A stretch of DNA of 52,675 nucleotides. It comes from Alphaproteobacteria bacterium (GTDB taxonomy: Bacteria; Pseudomonadota; Alphaproteobacteria; Micropepsales; Micropepsaceae). A program made the position numbers and the translations under genes. Positions 26,504-35,413 of the stretch are shown piece by piece (within the stretch, counting starts at the first letter, position 1; each line of letters begins with the position of its first letter). The stretch spans positions 1 through 52,675 of the forward strand of contig JAGWJY010000021.1 in NCBI GenBank assembly GCA_028865545.1. Reading direction: 5' to 3'. The notes under the pieces are model-generated. The model was not told the DNA's origin. It did no database searches and saw nothing but the letters and a program-made list of their open reading frames with translations.

Positions 26504-27739
26504 ATGGATTTCGATTATTCGCCACGCCAGAAGGAATGGTTGAGGCGTGTCGGCGACTTCATGGCCGAGCATATCCACCCCGCTGAAGCCGCCTACGCCG
26601 CGCAGATGGACGAGGCGCGCGAGCGCGGCAATCCCTGGATTGTGGTGCCGGTGGTCGAGACGTTGAAGGCCGAGGCGAAGAAGCTCGGCTTGTGGAACCT
26701 CTTTTTGAACGAGAGCGAAAACGGCGCCGGGCTGACAAACCTGGAATATGCGCCGCTGGCCGAGCTGATGGGCCATGTCGGCTTTGCCTCGGAGGTCTTC
26801 AACTGTTCGGCGCCCGATACCGGCAACATGGAAGTCCTCGAGCGCTATGGCAGTCCCGAGCAGCAGCGGCTTTGGCTGGAGCCATTGCTCGCCGGCGAAA
26901 TCCGCTCGGCTTTCGTCATGACGGAACCGGGGGTGGCCTCATCCGACGCGACAAACATCTGCACACGCATTGAGCGCCACGGCGATCACTATGTGATCAA
27001 CGGACGGAAGTGGTGGTCGTCGGGGCTGGGAGATCCGCGCTGTAAGATCATGATCGTCATGGGTAAGACCGACCCGGAAGCCAACAAGCACAGTCAGCAA
27101 TCGCAGATACTGGTTCCGGTCGGCACGCCCGGCGTTTCGATCAAGCGCATGCTGCCCGTCTTCGGCTTCGACGACGCGCCGCATGGCCATGGCGAAGTCG
27201 TCTTCGAGAACGTGAAAGTGCCGGTGGAGAATGTTATTCTGGGCGAAGGCCGCGGATTTGAAATCGCGCAGGGCCGCCTGGGGCCGGGGCGTATTCATCA
27301 CTGCATGCGCACCATCGGCGCCGCCGAGCGCGCGCTCGAACTCATGGTCAGGCGCCTGCTGTCCCGCGAGGCATTCGGGAAGAAGATCGCCGAGCATTCG
27401 GTGTGGGAACAGCGCGTCGCCGAAGCGCGCATCAACATCGACATGTGCCGGCTTCTCACTCTCAAGGCCGCCGACATGATGGACAAGGTGGGCAACAAGG
27501 TGGCGCGCACCGAAATCGCCATGATCAAGGTCGCGGCGCCGCGCATGGCGCTCAAAGTGGTCGACGACGCGATACAGGCCTGGGGCGGCGCCGGCGTAAC
27601 CTCGGACTCCGGCCTGGCGAAGCTCTATGCCGGCCTCAGGACGCTGCGTCTGGCCGACGGACCGGACGAAGTCCACAACCGTACGATCGCGCGATTGGAA
27701 TATGGAAAATATATGGAGCGGCCGGGCCGTAAAGGCTAG
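26504..27739 (+). CDS. Acyl-CoA dehydrogenase (ACAD10/11-like)
   Basis: 411 residues. FAD flavoprotein that introduces a trans-2,3 double bond into acyl-CoA. Motifs: N-terminal helical domain with [27 protein letters not shown] (FAD/substrate block), [12 protein letters not shown], and the C-terminal [36 protein letters not shown]. The N-terminus ([16 protein letters not shown]) and the [14 protein letters not shown] loop resemble the ACAD10/11 group, which are fused to an APH-type kinase in animals; such a kinase lies at 29034–30119. GAGGGA precedes the ATG. It is convergent with the histidine kinase gene, overlapping by 4 bases. Confidence 0.92.
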   Translation: MDFDYSPRQKEWLRRVGDFMAEHIHPAEAAYAAQMDEARERGNPWIVVPVVETLKAEAKKLGLWNLFLNESENGAGLTNLEYAPLAELMGHVGFASEVFNCSAPDTGNMEVLERYGSPEQQRLWLEPLLAGEIRSAFVMTEPGVASSDATNICTRIERHGDHYVINGRKWWSSGLGDPRCKIMIVMGKTDPEANKHSQQSQILVPVGTPGVSIKRMLPVFGFDDAPHGHGEVVFENVKVPVENVILGEGRGFEIAQGRLGPGRIHHCMRTIGAAERALELMVRRLLSREAFGKKIAEHSVWEQRVAEARINIDMCRLLTLKAADMMDKVGNKVARTEIAMIKVAAPRMALKVVDDAIQAWGGAGVTSDSGLAKLYAGLRTLRLADGPDEVHNRTIARLEYGKYMERPGRKG

Positions 27740-28896
27740 GCCGCGACGCGTTTGCCGGCGATCAGCGGGAAGACGACGCGGACTTCCGTTCCGATGCCTT
27801 CTTCGCTCTCGATTGCGAACGTCCCGCCGTGTTTTTCCATCAGCGAGCGCACCAGCGCCAGACCGAGACCCGAGCCGCCCTTGGCCAGCATGGGGTCGCC
27901 GTTGACTTGCTCGAAGGGATTTCCCAGACGCGGGATATCTTCGGCCGGAATGCCGATGCCAGTGTCGCGCACGGTGATGGTCACGAAACCACCACCGTTG
28001 CGCACACTAACGCCGACGTGACCTCCGGCCGGCGTAAACTTTATGGCATTCGTCAGAAGGTTGAGCAGAACCTGCTTCACCGCGCGTTTGTCGGCGATGA
28101 GGAATAAGGGGTCGTCGGGAAGCGCAAGCGTGAGTTCCAGGCCGTTGTTCTCGGCGCGATCGCGCAGCATGCGAACGCTGTCGTCCACCGTTCCGCTGAT
28201 GTCGACGCGTTCGTAGTTGAGCTCGAGCTTGCCGGCCTCGATCTTCGCCATGTCCAGCATGTCCGAAATGAGATCGAGCAGAAGTTGTCCCGAATCGTAG
28301 ATCAGCGTCGCATATTCTTCATAGCGCTCGTTGCCGAGTGGGCCGAAGGTGCGCTGGCGCATCAGGTCGGTGAAGCCGATGACGGCGTTGAGCGGCGTGC
28401 GCAGCTCATGGCTCATGTTTGCCAGGAAGCGCGATTTTGCTTTGTTGGCTGACTCGGCGCGCTGTTGTGCGGCCTTCACGTCCAATTCGTGGTTCATGCG
28501 CTCGGTGATGTCGCGCGACACGCTGATCAGATTGAGCAGCGCGCTGGTCTTTGCATCGTAGACGCCGCGTGTCGTCGTCTCGATCCAGATATAATGGCCG
28601 TCGCTGTGGCGCGCGCGATAGGTGGCCGTCAAAGCCTGGTCCGGCAGCGGATACGCGTGTATCTTGCCGAACGCCTCGAGATCGTCTGGATGAATCAGGT
28701 CGATATACTTGCCGTGGTCTATGTCTGCGACCGTCAAGCCGAGAGTGCGTTCGAGTGCCGGCGTGGCGAAGAAGATGCTGCCGTCGGGCTCATGCACGAT
28801 CACGATATCAGACGTGCCTTCGGCCATCAGGCGGAACGCCCGATTCGCTTTCTGGCAATCTTTGTCTGCCATGCCGTGGTGGTCTGCGACCGCCAT
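27736..28896 (-). CDS. PAS-domain sensor histidine kinase
   Basis: 386 residues, no membrane helix: a PAS domain (about 18–132, with [23 protein letters not shown] and DITER at its end), a HisKA dimerisation helix with phospho-acceptor H163 in [15 protein letters not shown], and a HATPase domain with N-box [15 protein letters not shown] and [10 protein letters not shown]. The [39 protein letters not shown] segment resembles PleC/DivJ-type kinases of alphaproteobacteria. No response regulator is adjacent. A CtrA-type box lies about 100 bases upstream (28993–29007), so cell-cycle control is possible. Confidence 0.92.
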   Translation of the reverse strand: MAVADHHGMADKDCQKANRAFRLMAEGTSDIVIVHEPDGSIFFATPALERTLGLTVADIDHGKYIDLIHPDDLEAFGKIHAYPLPDQALTATYRARHSDGHYIWIETTTRGVYDAKTSALLNLISVSRDITERMNHELDVKAAQQRAESANKAKSRFLANMSHELRTPLNAVIGFTDLMRQRTFGPLGNERYEEYATLIYDSGQLLLDLISDMLDMAKIEAGKLELNYERVDISGTVDDSVRMLRDRAENNGLELTLALPDDPLFLIADKRAVKQVLLNLLTNAIKFTPAGGHVGVSVRNGGGFVTITVRDTGIGIPAEDIPRLGNPFEQVNGDPMLAKGGSGLGLALVRSLMEKHGGTFAIESEEGIGTEVRVVFPLIAGKRVAA

Positions 28897-28992
28897 GATC
28901 CCCTCGTCTGAGCAAGCATTGCTCGTTTGGGCATCACACTAACCGCATCGTGTTAATCAACGCTTTCACAACGGATGGCTGTATTGCAGGCG

Positions 28993-29007
28993 TTAAGCGG
29001 CGGTTAA
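28993..29007. promoter_or_regulatory. CtrA-type binding site upstream of histidine kinase
   Basis: TTAA-GCGGCGG-TTAA, a perfect match to the CtrA full-site pattern TTAA-N7-TTAA of alphaproteobacteria. It lies 97–111 bases before the ATG of the minus-strand histidine kinase gene and after the end of the phosphotransferase gene. An extra TTAA half-site occurs at 28953–28956. A chance match cannot be excluded, since TTAA is rare but not absent at this GC content. Confidence 0.5.
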
Positions 29008-29033
29008 TCGCAGCCGCGGCGCGTAACCTCTAG

Positions 29034-30119
29034 TTAGCGTCCCGCGCCTGCGAGCTTGGCGAAGTGCCACGCGCGTTCGGCAAGCGGGCGCACGGCGGCT
29101 GCGTTTTGTGCCGCGTTGGCATTTGCCGCCGTACCATCGCGGACCCGGCCGACAATGCCCTGGAGGATTCCCGCCAGCCGGAAGAAATTGTAGGCGGCGT
29201 AATAATTCATGTCCGGTATGGTCGTACGGCCGGTGCGCCGGCAATAGCTCGCGACATAGTCTTCCACCGTCGGAATCCCCAGAGCGTGCAGGTCCTGGCC
29301 CAGCAACGAGCCGCTGCTCAGGGCATCCAGGGTCGGCATCTGCCACTGCATCAGATGATAAGTGAAGTCGGCCAGCGGATCGCCGATGGTCGACAGCTCC
29401 CAGTCCAGCACCGCCAGCACGCGCGGCTCGGAGGGGTGCATCACCATATTGTCGATGCGGAAGTCGCCATGCACGATGGAGGCGCGTTCGTCCTGCGGCA
29501 GATGGGCCGGAAGCCACGCGATCAACTTGTCCATCTCCGTGATCGTTTCCGTCTCGGACGCCTGGTATTGTTTGCTCCAGCGTGCGATCTGCCGCGCGAT
29601 GTAATTGCCGGGCTTGCCGTAATCGCCCAGGCCGATGTTCAGGAAGTCGATGTCGTGCAATTGCGCCAAGGTCTGGTTCATGGCGTCGTAGATCGCCCGG
29701 CGTTCGGCGGGGTCCAGGCCTGGCAGCGTGCCGTCCCAGAAAATGCGACCCTCCACGCAATCCATGACATAGAACATTGTGCCGATGACGGCGTCGTCTT
29801 CACAAAGCAGATAGGGGCGGGCGACGGGAAACCCCGTGGGATGCAACGCCGAGATGATGCGGAATTCGCGGTCCACCGCATGCGCGCTGGGCAGCAATTT
29901 TCCCGGCGGCTTGCGCCTGAGAACATATTTCCGGTCGGGCGTGATCAGCTGATAGGTCGGATTCGATTGGCCGCCTTTGAACTGGCGCACTTCGAGCGGC
30001 CCCGCAAACCCGTCGATGTGTTCGGCGAGATAGGTTTCCAGTCGCGCGGTATCGAAAGACAGCGCGTCCGCAACGTCCTTGGTTCCGGAGTAACGGTCTT
30101 GGCGCGTGGCTTCCGGCAC
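29034..30119 (-). CDS. APH-type phosphotransferase of the ACAD10/11 group
   Basis: 361 residues from a GTG at 30119 with AGGGAA upstream. Kinase-fold motifs: YVLRRKPPGKLLPSAHAVDREFRII (nucleotide binding), SIVHGDFRIDNMVMH (catalytic Asp219, Asn224) and AVLDWELSTIGDPLADF (Asp239 of the DxD/DW motif). This is the aminoglycoside-phosphotransferase-like domain found fused to acyl-CoA dehydrogenase in ACAD10/11, where it phosphorylates 4-hydroxyacyl-CoA. With the dehydrogenase at 26504–27739 it probably serves catabolism of hydroxy fatty acids. It is not likely an antibiotic resistance gene. Confidence 0.87.
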   Translation of the reverse strand: MPEATRQDRYSGTKDVADALSFDTARLETYLAEHIDGFAGPLEVRQFKGGQSNPTYQLITPDRKYVLRRKPPGKLLPSAHAVDREFRIISALHPTGFPVARPYLLCEDDAVIGTMFYVMDCVEGRIFWDGTLPGLDPAERRAIYDAMNQTLAQLHDIDFLNIGLGDYGKPGNYIARQIARWSKQYQASETETITEMDKLIAWLPAHLPQDERASIVHGDFRIDNMVMHPSEPRVLAVLDWELSTIGDPLADFTYHLMQWQMPTLDALSSGSLLGQDLHALGIPTVEDYVASYCRRTGRTTIPDMNYYAAYNFFRLAGILQGIVGRVRDGTAANANAAQNAAAVRPLAERAWHFAKLAGAGR

Positions 30120-30255
30120 GAGCTGTGATTCCCTTCCTGGCCGCCCGCATTCTTGGCCGCTGTTATGCGGGCGCACAAGTTCTGCCCTAGCGTAACCTAG
30201 CAACGTCGCTATAAAGGGCGCACGTGACCGCGAATTTTGAACAGGGGAGTTTTCG

Positions 30256-30735
30256 ATGCGTTACACCGCAATCGCCGTGCTTGCCGCCGCCTTATTGACC
30301 TCGCAAGCCTTCGCCGCAGGCGATCCGCTGAGCGCCGAGGCGAACGCCGCTTTTCTTGCCGCCAACGCGAAGAAGTCCGGCGTCGTCGCCGTGCCTGGCA
30401 TTCAATACGAAGTTCTCAAGCACGGCAAAGGCGCGCAGCCTGGTCGTCACGATTGCGTGACGGTCAACTACAAGGGTTCGCTGATCGACGGAAAAGTCTT
30501 TGACGAGACGAAACCCGGCAAGCCGGCGACCTTTCCCGCCGGCCTTTTGATCCCCGGCTGGGTCGAAGCGCTGCAGATGATGCACGTCGGCGACGAGTGG
30601 CGGCTCGTCATCCCCGCAGGCCTGGCTTATGGCAAAGACGGCGCAGGCGACGGCCTGATCCCGGCCAACCAGACGCTCGTCTTCGAACTGGAACTTTTGA
30701 AGGTTGCTCCCGCGACGGAAGCGGGTTGCGGCTGA
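30256..30735 (+). CDS. Periplasmic FKBP-type peptidyl-prolyl isomerase
   Basis: 159 residues: signal peptide (1–20, AFA-AGDP), a short linker and one FKBP domain with VTVNYKGSLIDGKVFDET, the active-site aromatic/aliphatic residues FPAGLLIPGWVEALQMMHVGDEWRLVIPAGLAYG and the C-terminal NQTLVFELELLKV. It assists folding of exported proteins. GGGGAG lies 7 bases before the ATG. The usual N-terminal dimer domain of FkpA is absent. Confidence 0.9.
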   Translation: MRYTAIAVLAAALLTSQAFAAGDPLSAEANAAFLAANAKKSGVVAVPGIQYEVLKHGKGAQPGRHDCVTVNYKGSLIDGKVFDETKPGKPATFPAGLLIPGWVEALQMMHVGDEWRLVIPAGLAYGKDGAGDGLIPANQTLVFELELLKVAPATEAGCG

Positions 30736-30738
30736 CGA

Positions 30739-31461
30739 TTACGGCTTGCGTGATCGAACACCGGCGTTGCGGCGGGCGAGGCAGACCCAGTCCCACGGGC
30801 CCTTGCCGCCGCCCGACCGGGGTTTGCGCATTCCCTCTTTGCTCCACGGATAGTAGATGCGCGCGATGCGCATGGGCGCAAAGCCGGCGCGTGACAGCGT
30901 GGACATGAGTTCGGCGCGTTCGAAATGTTTTTGAACGGCATCGTCTCTTTGCACGAGCCCGCCCGGCAAGGTGGGCGGCGCATTGCGACTGACCCGCTGC
31001 ACCATGCGTTCCGACTCGAGCGAAGGGACGACGATCAACGCGTGGCTTCTCGGCTTGGTGACTCTGGCTATCGCGCTCCAGATCGAATTTCGTTTTGCCC
31101 GGCTCGGCGAGGTGATGACGTTCATGCAGACGGTCAGGTCGGCCACCGTGCCGATCGACTTGGCCGATCGCGGGATGTCCATCGTCAGCCACCGTACTCT
31201 CGGGACCTTGGTGCAGTTCTTCTTGGCGCGGGCGATGATCCGCGGCGCGAACTCGACGGCGGTCACTTCATGGAAACGATGATGGAATCTTTGGATGAAG
31301 GTTCCCACGCCGCAGCCGAGATCGACGAGAACGGAATCTTTCGGCGACAAGTCGACGGCCCGGACAAGACGGCTTAGCTGATCGCGCGTTTCCTCGCGCG
31401 CGATATCGCACACTTCGGTCTCGAAGGTGTCTGCAAGTTGGTTCCACTGCGTGCGATTCAT
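30739..31461 (-). CDS. Class I SAM-dependent methyltransferase
   Basis: 240 residues. The SAM-binding loop is VLVDLGCGVGTFIQRF, followed by the acidic VTAVEFAPRII and LTMDIPRSAKSIGTVADLTVCMNVITSP. The C-terminus is basic and holds SKEGMRKP and GPWDWVCLARR. The substrate cannot be inferred. ATG 31461 is used; the frame stays open to a GTG at 31491 with no better ribosome site. It ends 3 bases from the convergent FKBP gene and is downstream of purD on the same strand? No: it precedes purD in position but is a separate unit, its start lying 66 bases before the purD stop. Confidence 0.75.
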   Translation of the reverse strand: MNRTQWNQLADTFETEVCDIAREETRDQLSRLVRAVDLSPKDSVLVDLGCGVGTFIQRFHHRFHEVTAVEFAPRIIARAKKNCTKVPRVRWLTMDIPRSAKSIGTVADLTVCMNVITSPSRAKRNSIWSAIARVTKPRSHALIVVPSLESERMVQRVSRNAPPTLPGGLVQRDDAVQKHFERAELMSTLSRAGFAPMRIARIYYPWSKEGMRKPRSGGGKGPWDWVCLARRNAGVRSRKP

Positions 31462-31527
31462 GGCGGCCGACTCGCGAATCATTGGCGACACAAAAGTGTA
31501 ACAACAATTCTCGCGTCTGATCGCGAT

Positions 31528-32796
31528 TTATCGCTGTGCGATGGCACGCCAGCCGATATCGCGGCGGCAGAATCCTTGCGGCCAGTCGATCATATCTACC
31601 GCCGCATAGGCGCGCCGCTGCGCGTCAGCGACGTTCTTGCCCGTCGCGGTGATGTTCAACACGCGACCGCCGGCTGCGAGAATCTTTCCATCCCGCCGCG
31701 TCGTACCGGCGTGAAAGACCTGCACGCCGCTTTGTTTCGCGGCGTCTTCCAACCCGCGTATCTCGGAGCCTTTTTCGTATTCGCCGGGATATCCCTTCGC
31801 CGCCATCACCACGGTCAGCGCCGGGTCGTCGTGCCAGCGCAGGTCGATGGCGTCCAGCACGCCGTCGCGCGCCGCCAGCAGCGCCGTCGCCAGGTCGGAC
31901 TTCAGGCGCATCATTAACACTTGGCATTCTGGATCGCCGAAGCGGCAATTGTATTCGATCAGCTTCGGTTCGCCGTTCTTGATCATCAGCCCGGCGTAGA
32001 GGACTCCCATATAAGGTGTGCCGCGCTCGGCCATCGCCGCGACAGTCGGCAGGACGATGCGCGACATCGTCTTCTCGGCGACGGCGTCGGTCAGCACCGG
32101 CGCAGGACTATAGGCGCCCATGCCGCCGGTGTTCGGTCCTTGGTCTCCGTCAAAGGCGCGCTTGTGATCCTGCGCGCCGATCAGCGGCAGAACATGCGTG
32201 CCGTCCGTCAGCGCGAAGAAACTCGCTTCTTCGCCGTCGAGAAATTCCTCCACGACGATTTCCGCGCCGGCCACGCCGAACGCGCCGTCGAACATGAAGT
32301 CTATGGCTTTGTGCGCGTCCTCGCGCGTCTCCGCGATGATCACGCCTTTGCCGGCAGCCAGCCCGTCGGCTTTGATGACCACCGGAAGCGGCAGCGTGTC
32401 GGAAAAGAATTTCGCCCGGGCGGAGTCGCGAAAGCGGCGATAGGCGGCGGTCGGGATGTTATGTTCTGCGCAAAGATCCTTCACGAAGCCTTTGGAGGCC
32501 TCCAGCATGGCGCCTTTCGCGCTGGGTCCGAGGGCCTTGATGCCGGCAGCCTCGAAACGGTCCGCCAGCCCGGCCACGAGAGGAGCCTCTGGTCCGATCA
32601 CCACGAAGGCGATTTTCTTTTCCTTGGCGAAGGCCACCAAGCCATCGAGATCGTTGGCCGCGATGGCCACACATTCCGCCACGGCCGCGATGCCGGGATT
32701 GCCGGGGGCGCAATAGAGCTTGGAAATGATGGGGCTCGCGGACAGGGACCACGCCAGGGCGTGCTCTCGGCCGCCTGAACCGATAAGAAGGACGTT
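31528..32796 (-). CDS. purD: Phosphoribosylamine–glycine ligase
   Basis: 422 residues. ATP-grasp enzyme that joins glycine to phosphoribosylamine, the second step of purine synthesis. Motifs: [16 protein letters not shown] at the N-terminus, [66 protein letters not shown] and [12 protein letters not shown]. The TTG at 32796 has AAGGAG 7 bases upstream and gives the normal first residues; a longer frame adds unrelated sequence. It diverges from xseA with 84 bases between starts. Confidence 0.96.
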   Translation of the reverse strand, partial: NVLLIGSGGREHALAWSLSASPIISKLYCAPGNPGIAAVAECVAIAANDLDGLVAFAKEKKIAFVVIGPEAPLVAGLADRFEAAGIKALGPSAKGAMLEASKGFVKDLCAEHNIPTAAYRRFRDSARAKFFSDTLPLPVVIKADGLAAGKGVIIAETREDAHKAIDFMFDGAFGVAGAEIVVEEFLDGEEASFFALTDGTHVLPLIGAQDHKRAFDGDQGPNTGGMGAYSPAPVLTDAVAEKTMSRIVLPTVAAMAERGTPYMGVLYAGLMIKNGEPKLIEYNCRFGDPECQVLMMRLKSDLATALLAARDGVLDAIDLRWHDDPALTVVMAAKGYPGEYEKGSEIRGLEDAAKQSGVQVFHAGTTRRDGKILAAGGRVLNITATGKNVADAQRRAYAAVDMIDWPQGFCRRDIGWRAIAQR

Positions 32797-32880
32797 CAAA
32801 GCTGGGCTCCTTTCAGCCGGCCGAACCCTTCCCCAACGGAGGGGTGGATTCAAGCGCAGTTCCTATATCATCTGTGAATC

Positions 32881-34287
32881 ATGTCCGACCGAGCCAATTT
32901 GCCTGAATTTAGTGTCACGGAGCTCTCCGCGGCCTTGAAACGCACCGTCGAGGATGCGTTCCCCTACGTACGCGTCAGAGGCGAGATCAGCGGGCTGAAG
33001 TTCCACTCCTCCGGCCATGTCTATTTCGACTTGAAGGACGACAAGGCCGTCCTCAACGCCGTGATCTGGAAAGGCACGGCCAGGAGCTTGAAGGTCCGCC
33101 CGGAATCCGGGCTCGAAGTCGTTTGCATCGGGCGCATCTCCACCTATGCCGGTTCGTCGCGCTACCAGCTCATCGTCGAGCAGGTGGAACTCGCAGGCCT
33201 CGGCGCGCTGATGGCGATGCTGGAGGAGCGCAAGAAAAAGCTCGCCGCCGAAGGACTGTTCGCGCCCGACCGCAAGAAGCCGCTGCCGTTCCTGCCCGAG
33301 GTGATCGGCGTCGTCACCTCGCCGACGGGGGCGGTGATCCGCGATATCATGCACCGGCTCGAGGCGCGTTTTCCGCGCCGCGTCCTGCTCTGGCCGGTGG
33401 CCGTGCAAGGCGAACGCGCGGCCGGTGAAATCGCCGCCGCCATCCGCGGCTTCGGGCAGTTTCCGCAAGCCGGATTGCCGCGCCCAGACGTGCTGATCGT
33501 GGCGCGCGGCGGCGGTTCGATCGAAGACCTGATGGCCTTCAACGAGGAAGTTGTCGTGCGGGCGGTCGCCGATTGCGACATCCCGCTCATCTCCGCCGTG
33601 GGCCACGAGACCGATACCACGCTGATCGATTTTGCCGCCGATGTGCGGGCGCCGACGCCGACGGCTGCGGCCGAATTGGCCGTCCCGGTCCGCACCGACC
33701 TTCTCGCCCAGACGATGGACTTCACGCGCCGCATGTTGCGCGCCTTCACCCGGGGCATGGACGATCGCCGCCGTGCACTTCAGCAGATGGCGCGGGTGTT
33801 GCCGCGCGCCGATCAGCTTTTCGCCCAGCCGCGCCAGCGCTTCGACGTGGCGGCCGAGCGCTTGGGGCATGCGCTGCGGCGGAATCTCGACGGACATCGC
33901 AGCAGCTATATTGAGGCGGCTTCGCTGCTGCGGCCGGCTGGCCTCAAAAATCGTTTGTCGCTGGGCTCCGAGCGGACGCGGACGCTCGCCCAAAGATTGG
34001 AGCGCAGCCATCGCGCGCGCTTGACCGAACTGAAGGCGAAATTGGACGGGTTTTCGCGCCTGCTGGACGGTGTCAGCCATTATGCCGTCCTGGCCCGCGG
34101 CTTCGCCCTTGTGCGCGGCGCCGACGGCAGCTTGCGTTCCAGCGCCGCCGCCGTGACGTCCGGCGAACACCTGTCCTTGACCTTTGGCGATGGGGCGGTA
34201 TCGGCGGTGGCCGCCGGACACGCCGCCGTATCAAAGCCGAAAACGCCGGGCAGAAAACCCGGCGGCGGGCAGGGTGATTTGTTTTGA
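32881..34287 (+). CDS. xseA: Exodeoxyribonuclease VII large subunit
   Basis: 468 residues. An N-terminal OB-fold (LPEFSVTELSAALKRTVEDAFPYVRVRGEISGLKFHSSGHVYFDLKD) precedes the catalytic core with VGVVTSPTGAVIRDI-type sequence, RPDVLIVARGGGSIEDLMAFNEE and SAVGHETDTTLIDFAADVRAPTPTAAAE, then a helical coiled-coil that binds XseB. The enzyme degrades single-stranded DNA. Its small subunit is encoded at 1050–1307. It is followed by the DUF2093 and M23 genes on the same strand, an arrangement common in alphaproteobacteria. Confidence 0.95.
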   Translation: MSDRANLPEFSVTELSAALKRTVEDAFPYVRVRGEISGLKFHSSGHVYFDLKDDKAVLNAVIWKGTARSLKVRPESGLEVVCIGRISTYAGSSRYQLIVEQVELAGLGALMAMLEERKKKLAAEGLFAPDRKKPLPFLPEVIGVVTSPTGAVIRDIMHRLEARFPRRVLLWPVAVQGERAAGEIAAAIRGFGQFPQAGLPRPDVLIVARGGGSIEDLMAFNEEVVVRAVADCDIPLISAVGHETDTTLIDFAADVRAPTPTAAAELAVPVRTDLLAQTMDFTRRMLRAFTRGMDDRRRALQQMARVLPRADQLFAQPRQRFDVAAERLGHALRRNLDGHRSSYIEAASLLRPAGLKNRLSLGSERTRTLAQRLERSHRARLTELKAKLDGFSRLLDGVSHYAVLARGFALVRGADGSLRSSAAAVTSGEHLSLTFGDGAVSAVAAGHAAVSKPKTPGRKPGGGQGDLF

Positions 34288-34349
34288 TGGAATTGAGTGC
34301 GCGGGTCGCGTAGAACCTGCGTCAGGTGGAAGGCCCCAGGCGAACTGAA

Positions 34350-34574
34350 ATGAACAAGATGGAACGTGATCTTAGGCCCGAAGGGATGGCGGAGCTGGAA
34401 TATCTCGACGGCGAATACCGCGTCGTGAAGGCGGGTTCCTTCGTTGTCTGCGCCGTCACCAGTGTGAACATTCCGCTCGAGGCCCTCCGCTATTGGAGTG
34501 TCGATCTGCAGGAGGCCTATGCGACTCCGGCTGCGGCCCTGCAGCGGCTGCAGGACGCGGGAAAGACGCCTTGA
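34350..34574 (+). CDS. DUF2093 family protein
   Basis: 74 residues. The core LEYLDGEYRVVKAGSFVVCAVTSVNIPLEALRYWSVDLQEAYATPAAALQRL is the DUF2093 signature, a small alphaproteobacterial protein usually encoded next to xseA. Function unknown. Start is ATG 34350 or 34359. Its stop overlaps the next ATG by one base (TGATG), so it is coupled to the M23 gene. Confidence 0.88.
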   Translation: MNKMERDLRPEGMAELEYLDGEYRVVKAGSFVVCAVTSVNIPLEALRYWSVDLQEAYATPAAALQRLQDAGKTP

Positions 34575-35413
34575 TGATCGCACGACGCGGATTTCTTGCG
34601 GCAAGCGTGGTGACGCTTTTGGCGCCGAACCTGGCGCGCGCCGACAACACCGGCCGTCTGTCGTTTCGCGGTTCCACCGAACAGGGCGGATTGGTGATCG
34701 GACGTGCGGCCTCCGGCGCCAAGGTCACAGTCGACGATACGTCCCTTCTGGTTTCGCCGCAGGGCGATTTTGCCTTCGGGTTCTCATATGACCGTACGAA
34801 ACCGGCCCATGTCGTGGCGCAGTTTGCCGACGGCACGAGCGAGGTGCGCGACGTCTCGCCGATCGTCCGGCAGTACGAAACGCAGAGCATCACCGGGCTG
34901 CCGCAGGGCCTGGTGACGCCGTCCGCCGCAGATCTGGCGCGCATTGAACGCGAGAACGCGCTGATCGTCGAAGCGCGAAAACGCGACACCGACGGCGTCG
35001 GCTTTGCCGAACCGTTTGACTGGCCCTGTGCCGGGATCATCACCAGCGTCTATGGCAGCCGCCGTATCGAAAACGGCACGTTGATGGCGCCGCATCTCGG
35101 CGTCGACGTTGCGGCGCCGGCGGGAACGCCGATCCATGCGGCGGCGGACGCGGTGGTGACGATCGCCGACGACTATCTGCTGGATGGCGGTTTCACGCTG
35201 CTCGATCACGGCCATGGCGTGTCGACCTGCTATCTGCATCAGAGCAAACGCATGGTGAAGGTCGGCGACAAGGTGGCGCGCGGCGACGTCATCGGCCTGA
35301 TGGGACAGACCGGGCGCGCCACCGGCCCCAACACGCATTGGGGGCTGTGCTGGTTTCAGGTCAAGCTCGATCCTTCGCGCTCGACGCTGACGCCCGAGCC
35401 GCCCAAGTCCTGA
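34574..35413 (+). CDS. M23 (LytM) domain protein, Tat-exported, degenerate HxH
   Basis: 279 residues. The N-terminus IARRGFLAASVVTLLAPNLARAD is a twin-arginine signal. The C-terminal LytM domain keeps HLGVDVAAPAGTPIHAAADAVV (Zn ligands H and D) and DHGHGVSTCYLHQ, but where the family has GPHLHWG or GPHLHFE this protein reads GPNTHWG: the first His of HxH, needed for catalysis, is Asn while the metal-binding His remains. It may bind peptidoglycan or activate an amidase rather than cleave. Its 3' end overlaps the convergent lpxL-like gene by 58 bases. Confidence 0.87.
   Translation: MIARRGFLAASVVTLLAPNLARADNTGRLSFRGSTEQGGLVIGRAASGAKVTVDDTSLLVSPQGDFAFGFSYDRTKPAHVVAQFADGTSEVRDVSPIVRQYETQSITGLPQGLVTPSAADLARIERENALIVEARKRDTDGVGFAEPFDWPCAGIITSVYGSRRIENGTLMAPHLGVDVAAPAGTPIHAAADAVVTIADDYLLDGGFTLLDHGHGVSTCYLHQSKRMVKVGDKVARGDVIGLMGQTGRATGPNTHWGLCWFQVKLDPSRSTLTPEPPKS

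Noticed and set aside
29034-30119. Aminoglycoside resistance from the APH-type fold
   Set aside because: The sequence matches the ACAD10/11 kinase group, with an ACAD nearby, not a known resistance enzyme.
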